From NCBI GenBank assembly GCA_034509495.1, contig CM067523.1:2776367-2840366 (forward strand): a stretch of 64,000 nucleotides of DNA, read 5' to 3'. How positions within the stretch are numbered: position 1 is the first letter of the stretch; the number at the start of each line of letters is the position of its first letter. This document shows positions 11,311 to 23,684 of this stretch, in pieces. A program made the translations under genes and the position numbers. Below the pieces are notes generated by a model. It made no database searches. It was not told where the DNA came from and saw only the letters and a program-made list of their open reading frames with translations. The stretch comes from Acestrorhynchus altus (lineage: Eukaryota; Chordata; Actinopteri; Characiformes; Acestrorhynchidae).

Positions 11311-12944
11311 CCAGCTGAATTTGAAAGGAACGAAAGCTTCCTCACCCAAAATGTCCAAGACATTGGCTTTTTTATTTCTGCACCAGAGCTACAAGACACA
11401 TAAGGACACACAAGGACACCCAAGGACACCCAGTGACACCGGAGGGTTTCGGGTGACACTGACTTCTATTACGTTACACACATTAGCCTTGTATCTCCAG
11501 TCCAACACTATAGAAGCAAACTTCAGACGCCAGACATGTCTTGGCTGGTCAATTAAATAAATAAGCTCGATTTATTTTAGTGAACCAGTCCTTTAAGCCC
11601 TTTGTGATGATCAGTGTGGGTTCCTTAACCACAGAACAATCATAACCTTAGTAATGACTCAATGTGTGCTGTATAAATCAAGCACAGGCATAACAATAAT
11701 ACCTTTACAGCTCTAGAGGATTATTAAACTAATGTGACTTAAATTCAGGGTGTTGTGTTAAACCTACGGTATTAAAGGCCTACATGCAGAGACAAATACA
11801 CTCCCCCACATTTACAGCCATTGAAATAGGTTTCATGTAATTAAAGTATATCAGAAGTAATATTCTCAAAGCCTTGAGTAAGACTTCGGTCCCTGACGCA
11901 CATCACAATGAATTAAACTGATAACGAAACGGGAAAACGAAAGTCTCCATATATACATTAATAAACGGTGTCGAAATTACCGCCTGTCTCTTTTCTTGTA
12001 TTGTACATCCATCTGTTGTGCTGTATCTACACGTAATGTTTACACTGATTCACAGAAGCTTCCTTTCATGGTAAGCCGGCCTGCTTGCAAAGCCAGGTGA
12101 GAAAGGATTGCTATCAAAAGGCAAACATGTCCTCGTTTGCTGTTTCCTTCACACCGTGTGCCAGTTTCAAGGTCTGAAAACAGACAATACAGGGATACAG
12201 TGTTTTCGGAGTTGAATGTTTCACTCCAAATTCCAGTGATGTTGACAATTATTAACCCCGTCACATTGGTCCCTTTCGCCTTTAGTGTCTCACAATGGCT
12301 GCATGTTTGCATTGCTGCATGCTTTAGTCTTAGGGAAGTGTTATTTTTGGTAAGGGAACAAAACTCTCTGCAGAGGCTCGAAAAATGGCCTAATGCCACT
12401 TTCTGTTCTAATAACAACGCTACAGCCGAGTACCGGCGGATTTACTGGCTGAAATGCAGCTGAAGACGTGATTTTTATGTACCAAACACGGTTGTAGTAT
12501 ATTCTCAAACCGTTTTTTCCACATTTCCAACCTCACTAAAAGCTAATCCTTACTTAAAAAAGCATGACAACCTATTGTCTTAAAACATGAAGTTGTGTAG
12601 GTACTGTTATAGGTACTGGGTGTTGTATTAATGTAGTAATGCTTATTAAGTACAATTTACATACACCTGAATTGAGTCTCTGGGTCAGTCTCCCCATTAT
12701 TACATTTGATGGCAAATTCTAATTTCTAAGAACGAGAGGGAAATCTGGTTTGGCAAGATGTAGCTTTTAGATTTCGGCACGAAGTATCTAAAGTATCTTC
12801 ACGCAGCCGACTTATAAACAGCTCCCACACGCGCGTGCTTTGCTGAATAGCCTGTTCAGGTACGTTAACTGTGTTCTGCACACATGTGACTTGTGTTGTT
12901 TTATTGTGACCTCCTTCATTCTGTTATTCTACAGTATAATTAAT
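11311..12944. other. gene-free interval
   Basis: Nothing was recognised apart from a small ACACAAGGACACCCAAGGAC tandem near 11400-11445. The overlapping open frames at 12040-12417 (minus) and 12137-12463 (plus) have no recognisable domains. Confidence 0.45.
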
Positions 12945-13065
12945 TATGCGGAAGACGCTTACTGTGTCCCCTGCTTGCTAGATGTCCTCTAGGTTTGGAT
13001 TATCAACCCAAACCTAAGGGTGAATTAGACTGGAAGCGCTCCAGCACAAGGCCTTAGATCACTCC
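12945..13065. repeat. dispersed repeat, copy 2
   Basis: GAAGACGCTTACTGTGTCCC, CTCTAGGTTTGGATTATCAA and CCTTAGATCACTCCC align with 11215-11310 in the same order and orientation. Confidence 0.6.
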
Positions 13066-13339
13066 CTTTGTTTGTTTGTCCTCTGTTTGCATCTTTCTAA
13101 GAAGGAGATCACGTCTCATTTTTTGTCTAATGCTATACCTGCTGTTGCCAAAGAGGTGATCTTCACTAATAATACGTTTCCTGAAACATCAAAACTTCTG
13201 AGCAAGCCCCCCAAAATCCAATCCAACATGTTCTTCAGGGCATCAGATCAGAAGTATCAGGTCCCTTATCATCAGCTGGACCAAATATCGGTCCCTTTAA
13301 GGTCTTGTTCAAGTCCTCTCTCTCCCTTCCTCAACTGAT

Positions 13340-13720
13340 TCCCAAGGAATTCCCAATTTACACAAAAGCGCTAGGTGTTAGTACGCCATCTAGTGATGCA
13401 GTACCACCAAACTTTGAAAGTTGTCTACCTCTAGGGTATATGCCTGTGAAGTTTCGGAGAAATCAGGCCAAGCTTTTCTGAGTTAGAGCTGTATATGTTG
13501 GATTTCATAGAGGGTAGGATTTTTGGAGTTTTGGACTCTTCGCTATAGCGCCACCATCAGGCATATTAGACTACTACCTATTGACCACGTTTCATGTCCA
13601 TATGAGTCACTGTTTGGTCTGTGCATGCTGTTTTATGGGAGAGAAAGAATAATAAGAAAACCCCCTAACAAAAACAATGTTTCCCGCTTGGACCCTTAAT
13701 AACACCGTTCCCAGATGTGA
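13340..13720. repeat. interspersed repeat of a common teleost type
   Basis: CTATAGCGCCACCATCAGGC, TTTCATGTCCATATGAGTCA and CCTAACAAAAACAATG in this order resemble a dispersed teleost repeat family I recall. The copy is diverged and ends near the CCTTAATAACACCG stretch. No coding remnant is visible. Confidence 0.5.
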
Positions 13721-15484
13721 CTGGAGGAGACAGGAGGCATCAACTGAGTTCTTGTGTCCTTCCAAACAGCGTAACACCCGGATCAATGCACGCTGAAGGA
13801 TTTTCTAAAAGCCTGGTAGGGTGGCCTGATAGTGTGCACTCTGCAGACTCCATGTGTGTGTAATCATACACCCGTTGGCTGACTCAGCAGAGCTGCAGTA
13901 GATTAGATCCTAGTGGTGAATATTCTCACAAAAGACACAGCTGTCCTCCCAGCTCCTCTTTTAACTACATCGAGCTCTCAGATATACCGTTAGCGGGCTG
14001 GGAACGTCCCACCAGGGAAAGCGGCCCAATAGGATGCATTCCGTTGTGGTAATGTTACACTCTTCTGCTCTATCATGACGGGAGACATCAAAGATGTATA
14101 TGACCTTGTGTGCATCCAGAGTACAATGAACCTGAATATGATACATGGGGGTTAGTGGTGGTGACGGTTATGTTATATAGTGGTGCCAAGAGCATGATTA
14201 AAACGTGTGCACCATTTATTTGTTTGTTTGTTTGTTTGTTTGTTTGTTTGTTTGTCTATTTATTTATTCACACTTTTCTTTTACAAGTGCAACCATAAGA
14301 GGTTGAGGACAACTTAACGGAATGTATGTTTCCAGCCTCACTGCTGGTTCTGTTACACCCGCAAACGCATGCTCACACTGATTTTGAGTGAAGGGGGGAG
14401 AGGGAGGGCCATCCTACCCACCTACAGCCAACAGACTGAGGCCAGATGTGCTCTCTGGGACTTTTGACTACAAATGGGGCATCACTGGTCTTTGGGAGTC
14501 TCCTGCTTCTTTCTCATGTTATCAAGAAAACACAAAAAATGATATATTTGATGTGTTTTATATACATATTCTCTTAAGACTCGTTTATTACATGCATTAT
14601 GGGATACCATATATCATAGAACATCCAACTCCTCACCATCGCATGTGGTAGGCCACAACATTGAGACCTTGGACACAAGCACACACAGTTAAGCACAGGC
14701 GTGCAATAAAATCTGCGAATAAATAGCAACATACGCATTAAAAAGACACCTTGAAATGTGAATGACAGCGTGTCTAATTCAAAACACTACGTGTTGTGTT
14801 GTTTCTCTGAACAGCTTACGAAACCATGCGCAAACCAAACCGTCTGAATTCCACCCGAGAACACGAGCCAGTCGGAAGTGCGCTCAGCGGCTCACACAGG
14901 CATTAGGTTTCGCTCGTCTAGATAAAGGAGTGAAACCGGCCTGCTTAAGTCTTACAGCATTTTTAAGACTTCCCCCATTGTTTGTAAAGGGCGGAGTGCA
15001 CTCGTTCTCTCTCATATGAGCTCACTAAATCATGGAAATAAACAAGGATTGCAACCTGAGCGTGATGCCAGTGGTATGCAGTATTTCAGGTGGATCAGCT
15101 TGGGTTTCCTGGACAGGAGTCCAAAGGGCACTTTTTGAAAATCAACACACAGATACGGTTTCTGGCCATTCGCCCCCAAATATTTTTAAATATTTCACAT
15201 TCGTACACAATGTTAAGAGTAATCATTAAGCTGTCACCCTATAGGACACCTCCCTGTGTCCCACTGTAAAGTATATTTTACATATGCTAGTTTATTGGTC
15301 TGTCACACTATAATCATTTACATTAGATCTTTAATAAACAACACAGTATTCGTTTAATTTTCAGGCTCTATGGCCAACCATTTTTAGCTTTATCCATGGT
15401 TTGAACCCCGTCCCTGCACTGTGTAAACAATTTTGCATCGAGACCAATAGAAAAGCTCTAAATGTGGTCAAATAAGTTCTTATT
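13721..15484. other. gene-free interval with a (TTTG)n array
   Basis: No exon was recognised. 14217-14254 is a (TTTG)n microsatellite of about nine units. A somewhat CpG-richer stretch at 14820-14950 has no promoter motif strong enough to name. Confidence 0.5.
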
Positions 15485-16090
15485 TTACATTCGCACCTTT
15501 GTAGATTTACACTGGACTATACTGAGACGTGGACGTGATATAATAAAACGCATAAAACTGAGGAAATGTCTTAAAAAATCGTTTGCAAAAATGTCATAAA
15601 TACAAATGCAATTTCCTTGTGTCAGAAAATCAACCGTCCTCTGATACAATAAAGATCTCGTAGTGGTTTCTATGATGGAGTGATCTCCAGACCCTGCTGC
15701 AGCAAAGCAGCCCCAAACCAACACACTTCCACCATCAGGCTTCACAGCTGGTTCTTGTGCTCAAATGCTGTTTTTGTTTGCGCCAAACATGTCTTCTGTT
15801 ACTGTCCAAATAATTAAACATGGGAGTCATCTGTCCAAAGCACTGTTCCAAAGCATTGTTCCAGAAGTCCTCTTTATCTAGATGTTCTCTGGCTTTAAAT
15901 ATTCTTCTCACATTATTTTCCAGATGGTGGATCAGCTGATTTCTAATTGTTTTGAGATTAAAAATCCCTTTCTGGACCATATGCACCTCTCAGAGAGCTT
16001 TTTGAATCTCACCATGGTGTTTCCACTCGCTTCAACAATCAAGAGTAAACCAAACTAATGTCTGAGGTTCAAATAAGGCAGCCTCCTCCA
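15485..16090 (-). mobile_element. Tc1-like transposase remnant
   Basis: The minus strand gives broken pieces of a Tc1-type transposase. A piece at 15735-15986 carries the order DKEDFWNNALEQCF ... NSRRHVWRK-like, and a piece at 15485-15745 begins MKPDGGSVLVWGCFAAAGSGD. These correspond to the 'FWNNVLWSDE ... GGGSVMVWGCF' region of the family. The first catalytic block is altered and the frames are disjoint, so the copy is dead. The same family recurs at 43235-43430, 50980-51300 and 53700-53965. Confidence 0.75.
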
Positions 16091-17030
16091 GATGTCTCTC
16101 TCCAGAGTCTAATTTTAGGCCTTACTATCGAAGCTCGAGTATAATTAGAACAGTTATCAGTTCTTACATGTTACTTTAACTTTATCCTTTTTTATAGTGT
16201 CTGACGTTTTCCCACGATGTGCAATCAATGACCGAGTTACGTCACAGAACACCTTTAGGCGAAACACTTGAAGTGATATGAGTGTCAATCAACTCTTTCC
16301 AACTCCCAAAGGCATGGAAATGTTGTCACCGTGTTTACAATATACTAATATGCCTCCCAGACAGAGGCAAACTAGACGTCCTGGTTTCCACGTTTCTTGG
16401 TGAGCACTGTACAACATTCAGAATTTCAAATGCGTCCAACAACACAGGACATTTTCCTTCATTCTGTCCATTCTGTCCATCCTGTTTCATGGACTGTGGG
16501 TGGGTATGTCGCAGTGGGTTTACTGTAAACCTCGATGCTGCTGACTCAAGAAGGTTTAGCCCAGGAACCGGAATAGATGTAGCTGGCTGGTCTGGTTTGC
16601 ATATCCAAATCCAATGGTCAACTAGGCCAGTGGACTGAATTATCTGGACTTATAAAATGGAAATGGTAATTTCCTCAATCAGATAATAAACCCAGTGCAG
16701 TTTGCAGTCAGTTCTCTCTGGACAGTCTGACGGTGATGTGAATGGTGTGTTCAAGGTAATGGTCAAACTCCTAACTAGCCTTGGTAAAAGTCCAGAGCTG
16801 AAGACATTATCTTGGTGTACTTCAGTCCAGTAGAGGCTGAAACATTTCTGTCCACTTTTTGTGGACATTTGCTGATGAACTTTTCAAAAATCCAAAAGTG
16901 TTTGTGAGAAATGAAACAGACAAGTTGGACGTCCAACAACTTCTGACTAACCACAGAAATCAACCCATAAAACTGTTAGAAAAATCTGAATAATTCTATT
17001 TTACAGGAAATTAATATAACACGGAAATGC
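16091..17030. other. gene-free interval
   Basis: No exon, repeat or RNA gene was recognised. Short open frames on both strands (for example 16282-16638 plus) have no family resemblance. Confidence 0.45.
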
Positions 17031-17104
17031 AATAATGTGCTTTATACAATAATGTGCTTTATAAAATAATGTGCTTTATAAAATAATGTGCTTTATAAAA
17101 TAAA
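17031..17104. repeat. 17-bp tandem repeat, four units
   Basis: AATAATGTGCTTTATAAA recurs four times with one variant unit (TATAC). Confidence 0.95.
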
Positions 17105-17339
17105 GCAACAAATAACAATCTCACCCTAAAATTCGACGAATCATCTTTGATTCAATGTTCAACAATTAAAAGTTAAATGAACCTAAATTCACCTAAAAGG
17201 ATATCCTTTCACCACACTAAAACATTCTGGAAGTTGTCATGGAGATACACAAATAGAGACCTGCAAGGTGTGGCAGTATCATGAAAGGCTGAGATATTAA
17301 TCTCAATAGAAACAGAATTTATGAATATTTCTATGATGA

Positions 17340-17570
17340 CTGTTAAAAGTGCTAGATCTTTGAAGAACATCTGGTGGTTCTTCACTTTGAAACTGCGGAG
17401 CAAACTCTGAAGGCACTGCAAGGAACCTTCAATGAAAGGGCAAGGTTCTTGGAGGTTTTTGAAGGACCCTTGAAGCACTTTAAATGGTTAAATGGAAGAA
17501 CCTCCAAATGTTCCTCAAGGACCTTGCGGTTCTGCAGAAAGCAACTGACCTCTTCTTCTGTATAGGAGAC
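17340..17570. repeat. foldback-type repeat rich in GGTTCTT / AAGAACC
   Basis: GAAGAACATCTGGTGGTTCTT near 17360-17381, then alternating AAGGAACCTT, GGTTCTTGG, GGAAGAACC and CAAGGACC blocks, let both strands pair with themselves. Open frames run on both strands (17374-17565 plus, 17382-17573 minus), as expected for near-palindromic DNA rather than a gene. It resembles small foldback elements of fish genomes. Confidence 0.5.
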
Positions 17571-18128
17571 CAAATATTAGTGTACATGATTATGAAGTTA
17601 CTAACCACCAGTTTTAACTGACCAAACACATTCATGACCATCTAGTTATAATTTCTAATTTATTTATATATAATTTATATATAATATAAACCTTTCAAAC
17701 TCTGTGCACCATTTCCACTCTTTCCTACACCTGTCTCTTTGTCTTAGACTAGAGCTGACATGAACACCCATGGAAAATCAAGTCCACCTGACTGATCGTG
17801 TGGAAGAACTAGATAAACCTGCTGCTCACACACAGAGAAGGCTGTGTTTACCTTTGAGCTGAAGCTTCTGGTCCTGGTGTTAAGCTTTCCTCTCAGCATG
17901 CTGAACCAAACCAGTGACAAACAATCAAAAATAATACCGGCCCGGTTCCGTAGTGATCCGAATGCAAGTAACTCAAAAAAATGATAATGTCCAACAGGTG
18001 TCCAGGAGAGCAATGGCAACAGTCCTAAAAGAAAGAGGGACTCGCACTCTCTCCTCTCTCACTACTATGCAATGCTGGCACATACCACAGCCCTCCTATT
18101 GCTCCTCCCTCTGGACAGGTAAGAGATA

Positions 18129-18201
<73 letters not shown>
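18129..18201. repeat. (CT)n(CA)n compound microsatellite
   Basis: About 21 CT dinucleotides are followed directly by about 15 CA dinucleotides. Confidence 0.97.
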
Positions 18202-18203
<2 letters not shown>

Positions 18204-18339
18204 TTAACCATGGACAATAATTCTGCCCATATCCCATATATGGCAATATACTGGGTTCAAATATATGATATATTAGTATATGAATATATGAATTCCCTTA
18301 TATCCAACATTCAATATGATAATTCAATGGGAGTAACTG

Positions 18340-18640
18340 TTCAGGGAACACTCTGCTCAATTTGGAACATTGCTCTGAGGATTTGATTGCATTCAGCAAC
18401 AAGCGTTCGTGAGGTCATAATGTCAGGTGATCACCACCTCATTTCATTACCAACTCCCCAACTAGATGGAGTGCTATCATTCCAGAGACTGCCCACAGCT
18501 CAATGCTGAGGTGGTGGTGGTGGTGGTGGTGGGGGTCTTTATACCCCTGGTACTTCTCTACAGGGACTAGAAAGCTGTGTGCATTTGCACATCTGTGTCA
18601 GCAATGGGTGCAGCTTAAACTGTCAGATTCAATCCTTTAA
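18340..18640 (+). mobile_element. non-autonomous DNA transposon fragment
   Basis: GATTTGATTGCATTCAGCAA, then CCACAGCTCAATGCTGAGG, then CTTCTCTACAGGGACTAGAA and CATCTGTGTCAGCAATGGGT follow the order of a dispersed fish element whose ends read 'tatggacaaaagtattgggac'. A better-preserved end of that family lies at 56430-56790. A GGT trinucleotide expansion sits inside (18508-18530). Confidence 0.55.
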
Positions 18641-19009
18641 TAAAACTAAATATGAACATTAAAAGACACCACAAAGCATCATGGGAGTGCACCTATCCCA
18701 TAATATATATCATTCGTATAAGTATTTTCATTGACATGTATTTGCATATCGCTTTTCCCAAATTGCCCAATTGTTTATGATGCAGTATATGTGTGTATAT
18801 ATGGTCATACGTCGGATTTCTGGGAAAAGAGTAAACAGCGTCTGCCCACTGACTCCTGTTTTGAACACATTTTGAGTCACTGGTTTTCGGTTCTTTGTAA
18901 AGGCCACGGAAATGTGTCAGAATCAGCCACATGCCAACCTCGTCTCCCAATACAGTAAATTAATCTATTATTCTATAAACAAACATCTAAGGATATCTAT
19001 TTTGGCCTA

Positions 19010-19165
19010 ACAAGCAAGAGTTACTGCACACAGGGGAAATTGTCCTCTGCGTTGAATCCATCCAGGACACCTGGTGAGCAGCTGGGGAGTCCTTCCAGTT
19101 CAGGGATTCAAACCAGCAACCATCCAGTCCCTAACCACCAGGCCACATCTGGCCCCTTAATCAGG
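19010..19165 (-). mobile_element. tRNA-derived SINE, minus orientation
   Basis: On the minus strand, GGGGCCAGATGTGGCCTGGT then GGTTAGGGAC form an A-box-like start, and GGTTTGAATCCC is a B-box. Related copies lie at 23075-23245 and 27340-27500. A tRNA acceptor-stem fold is not evident, so it is a SINE rather than a tRNA gene. Confidence 0.65.
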
Positions 19166-19979
19166 CCATTTTCTGCCAGGGTTCCAGTTCTGATCCTTTT
19201 TTGACCACTGTATAGCACTTTCAACAGGGGTCAGCATGAGCATTCTGATTGGTCTGATACATCAGCAGGGTGGGGTAGTCCCACTGACCAGGAGAACCGC
19301 CTGTTCAGTTAGAGTCTGATATATACCAGCCCTTGACAAATTGTTTGGCCTTTTTAAAGCCAAGATAACCCGAAGAGGTTTTCTGAGCCACGGCAGAGCC
19401 ACTGAGCTATTCATCTGCCCTGTCGTCTGTATCGACACAGTCACCTTTTCACACTGACCGTTTGTCCCTGATTTACATTAGACAGCCAGGCCCTCTTATC
19501 AGACACGCTCACGACCATGCATATCTACAATGGACCATCTTGCGCTTGTTACACAGGCCTCAGTGAAACCTTTATAGAAGTGTGTGTCTGTTTGTAATGA
19601 CGAGGATGATAAATGCACCGAAGTGAAATTTATAAAACTAGACCACGTTTGCCAGGCTGTGTCCAAAATGGATCCCTGTTCCTTCATTATTATTGTGCCA
19701 TATAAACAGGGACTAATTCACTCACTACTGCAGGAGAAACACGTCTACGTGTCAGTACCGGTCACATAACCAAACATTTAAAAGAATTATTGTTGATCGT
19801 CTTTGGTGCGTCGAAACATCCCGTTAACGAAATAATGTAGGGGAACCTGACGTCAGCCAGTCCAAAAGGGACCCCAATTTCCTTAGTCGATCAATTTGAG
19901 TAAATTGGAAATTCTTCGGGAATTACATGGCAATTCCTTGGAATGTCCTCCAATCGATTGGCAGACAGAGAGAGAGGAA

Positions 19980-20069
19980 TAGAACAACACCCCCGAAGTT
20001 GCCGATATGTGGACAATGATGGGCCCCCGTCGTCGTCCACATATCGGCAACTTCGGGGGTGTTGTTCTA
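19980..20069. repeat. perfect inverted repeat (35-bp arms, 20-nt loop)
   Basis: Arms 19980-20014 and 20035-20069 are exact reverse complements over 35 bp. They start TAGAACAACACCCCCG and end GATATGTGGAC. The loop (20015-20034) is GC-rich and itself partly complementary (GGGCCCCC). No terminal repeats, target duplication or coding remnant was found. Open frames pass through it on both strands simply because of the symmetry. Confidence 0.95.
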
Positions 20070-20449
20070 CGACATTATATGGGAAAATATCTGAAATTCT
20101 CTGTATCAAGTGGCTCGTAACCATCTCTTGCTGATATCAGCGAAAGTCGTTACATACTTTTCATTCTACTGTTTGTTGCTTAGTAACAGAGAGATTCGCA
20201 TTGCCTTTTGGCCCACATTGAAGCGATGAAGCGAGCGACACTGTTTACTAGAAATGATGTGTGCATTTTGGGAGATTATAGTTACGATAAAATTCCACTT
20301 CGGACACCAAAAATGGCCGACATACTCATTAGTGTCCGAAAACCCGAAAAGTCGGAGCCCATTCGGTCATACTGTAAAAATTACAGTAAAATAACGGACA
20401 ATTTTCCATAATGTTCTGCTGATTTTCTCAAATCGTATCAAATCGGATG

Positions 20450-21889
20450 TGTGAACGTGACCCCTATTAACCAAATCTGGTGTGTTTAGTTAGGGATTGA
20501 GACCAAACCAGCTCATTTAAGGGTATTTTTTGTGTGTAAAGATCTTTACAAACCCATTTACTGTTCAAACACTTCAGAAAAATCTCATTTATTACATAAA
20601 ATCAGTAAACTTATAAATCTTATATTTTACATCACAAATTTAACCAGATAACTATTTGACATGTGACCTCAATAAGAAAAAACACTAATGAGCTGCTCAA
20701 TTACTTTAACTGATTTGGGCTCTTTTATGTTAAGATTCTATGGTTTCTTTCAATTTATATAATTAAAAAAATATAAAGGTATTCTCATAAAAATCCGAAT
20801 CTGAATACTTTTTGAAATGCAATGTGGATTGAATTAACCAACCTTGTTCATTACATGTCAATATTTCTTACCATTATATGCAATAATCTGTGTTTTACAT
20901 AAGAAGGACATTTTCTTGAGAAATTGATTTGAACATTTAATGATTAGAATTGCAAAGGTCAAAAAGGTCACCTGTGAAAACGGAATAAACACGTTAACAC
21001 TAAATCAGCTCAATGACGTTTATTTCAAACTATTAAAAACTGCTGCTCCTACCAGTTAAAACTGGTTCAATATAATTCATAGATTCTTTTTTCATAATTC
21101 AACATTTCTGAAAGGTTAGAAATGTCCTACGTTTACAGATATTATCAGCAGTTTCACTTTTTCAAACTGCATTTTTGACATCGTTGAGCTGTAGACTAAT
21201 GACGTCTGTGCATATCAGAAATGTGCATTTGTGTAGATACGTGAATGCATCTCTACCAGCATGTCACATTTTCAGAAAACAGTCACATGCCGAGTGGAAG
21301 GACAGCAACACTGAGGAAGGATGTCCTTCAGAAAGCAGACAAACGGTCAGAATACACTCACCTCACTTAGACCTTTGATGTCCATGAAGGAAAGACACAG
21401 AAACCCGAGAGAAAAGAGACAGATTGTAAAAATGGATCAGTGTGACTTCTCCAAGGCCTCTGCAGACAAGTGAAGTGGAGCTGCTGTGTTTGGTTGTCTT
21501 GGTTACAGATGCTTTTTCAAGCAGATCAGCCAATGGGAAGCCTGCATGGTGGACACACAAAGGACCATGTGACAGCTGGGTAGTCTTTCAGAAGAAAAGG
21601 AGACATGGAGAGGAAGGATTATTTACTGAGAGAAAGGCAGTTTAACTCTGAACTTACCCCCACCCACCCCCATCCCGACCACCTTTCAGCACAGTGACCA
21701 CTGCGGCCCACCAGGACTGGCAACACATTGCCTCGGAAATCATTCTTGAGTGAAAGCAGGGATTAAATATGACATTAAGGAGACTTTGAGATGATCTTAT
21801 AACCTGTTATAACCTGTAGATGAGAGAGGTTCTCCTGATTTCAGTGGCATTAATAGGTGTTTGTTCTCCTTTGCCAAATAGAACATCTA
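20450..21889. other. gene-free, AT-rich interval
   Basis: No exon or repeat family was recognised. 20540-20900 is markedly AT-rich. Short open frames overlap in opposite directions at 21363-21645 without family resemblance. Confidence 0.45.
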
Positions 21890-22520
21890 TTGAAGCTACC
21901 GACTCAAATATGACTTTGTCAAAGAAGTGTCTTTGCAACACGCCAGACGTCTCTGCATGGAGGTGTAGAGGTTCCTAATGGTGTCCTGTGATGATCCATC
22001 CCATGCAGCTTGAATGTTCTCACTCAGTTCTGCAGATGGTGTGGTAGGGGTGGAGTGTTGATAGAGCGTCCAATAACATCCCATACATTTTCAATCAGGG
22101 ACAGGTCTGGAGATGAGACTGACCATGCCACAATATCTGTGTCTTCGAGACGAGATCTTGAGACGGCACAAGTATGTGGACGAGCGTCATCCTGTTGGAA
22201 TAGAGCACCGGAGTGTGTGTTCAGAAAAGGTAGAACCACTGGTGGCAGAACCTCATTAACATAACGCTGGTCTGTTAATGTCGGATCAAAGGTGACCCAG
22301 CATCGTTTGAAACTGTACGCCTCACCATGACACCAGGTCTTCTGAACATACCGGTATAATGCTTCACAACAAACAAGATTTTGGTTCTCCATGGTGTCTC
22401 CATGGTTGCCTCCACCAACCATTCTGTGTGACGTAGGCTGTGAATATTTATACATGGACTCATTATAACATCTTATGACCTCAAGATACTGTCTTGTGGC
22501 CACTCCTTATTAAAAAAACC
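21890..22520 (-). mobile_element. Tc1-like transposase remnant (family B)
   Basis: A 159-codon minus-strand frame (22503-22024) contains GALFQQDDARPHT and WSVSSPDLSLIENVWD. These are the blocks carrying the second and third catalytic acidic residues of Tc1 DDE transposases. The C-terminal part continues in another frame down to about 21896 (ENIQAAWDGSSQDTIRNLY). The first catalytic block is missing and the upstream part is unreadable. A sister copy in plus orientation lies at 54850-55440. Confidence 0.88.
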
Positions 22521-22793
22521 ACGTCACTTCAATGGATGCATTTGCCCTATAGACACCCCTGTTTCCTACCACCACAACTGGAACAACCTGAAGAAACTGG
22601 AATTCGTGAAACCATTTCATACTGGATTTCATTATCCAGAGAAATCTGTGGAATTCCACTTTAACTGTATCATTGTATTTTCCCTGTAGTTCAGCGCTAC
22701 TGCCTGTCCATGACTTGAAGTCTGCTGCTCTCTACTGGAAGGCTTTGTAACATACAGTACATCCTTACACACATGCATCCACCCACACATAAG

Positions 22794-22794
<1 letters not shown>

Positions 22795-22859
<65 letters not shown>
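22795..22859. repeat. (CA)n microsatellite
   Basis: About 32 uninterrupted CA dinucleotides. Confidence 0.97.
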
Positions 22860-22861
<2 letters not shown>

Positions 22862-23074
22862 GCACAGGTCCAGCTTTAACTGGTAGCTGGTTTCAGATGA
22901 TCCAAGGATGCCTTTGTTGGTCAAGGTGGATGAAAAGCTGTCCAGGGAACCACACTCTGCTGGCAAGCAAGTTTTGCTGGTCATGCTGGTCAACCAGTTT
23001 GGTGATGTTGGTCATGCTGGTTAACCAGTGAGCTCAAGTTTGGCCATAATAATGTAAATGTTAACATGCACATA

Positions 23075-23245
23075 GACACATTTAACCCACACACTAGGGG
23101 TCAGCACATGTGCCCAGAGCAGTGGACAGCCATACCTAGGGGAGTTTGCCTTCCTCAAGGGCAGCAGTCCTGCCGGTCAGGGACTCGAACCAGCAGCCTT
23201 CTGGTCACAAGGCAGGATTCCTTCCCACCATGGCTGCCCCATAGC
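23075..23245 (-). mobile_element. tRNA-derived SINE, minus orientation
   Basis: The minus strand shows GGGGCAGCCATGGTGGGAAG, then a B-box-like GGTTCGAGTCCC. This is the same family as 19010-19165 and 27340-27500. It is the copy with the best B-box. Confidence 0.7.
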
Positions 23246-23684
23246 TTGACCAGGCAGTCTTTTCTCCAGCAGATCATGTCTGTTCACATGTATTATTCCT
23301 ATATTACATATGCATTATTCAATAGGAGTGATATTGTGGGCGTTTAAAGCAAAACCCTCTCCGGATAGCCCCTTGCTGACCTCTTGGTGAGTGGTGGGCA
23401 TGACTGATGTGTCTTATACTCTGATGACAACACATCTACTACAAATAAACTAATCTACTATAAATAAACACATCTACTTTTATAATTATAATATCATTTT
23501 AAAGGCCGCCATCCAATCAGGGTGTGGCTTTTGGTGTTCTACTGCATCTGCATGTTTAATAGCCTTTAATAAAGTGCATAAAGCCCCCCCTGCTCCTCCT
23601 CAAACGGGTGCTGTTGTTGTGGACTGGCTGCATGTGCTGAAGTTGTGAGGGTTTGGGTGTGGGCTGCAGCAGCGCCTCTCCTTG

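Noticed and set aside
12040..12463. Overlapping 125- and 108-codon frames on opposite strands
   Set aside because: No family resemblance, no splice or promoter context, and mutual overlap typical of chance.
19010..19165. tRNA gene on the minus strand
   Set aside because: A- and B-box-like motifs are present, but no cloverleaf with a proper acceptor stem. Related copies elsewhere show it is a SINE.
8641..23684. lrrc56 exons between rassf7 and hras
   Set aside because: Expected from mammalian synteny, but no leucine-rich-repeat pattern was found on either strand.
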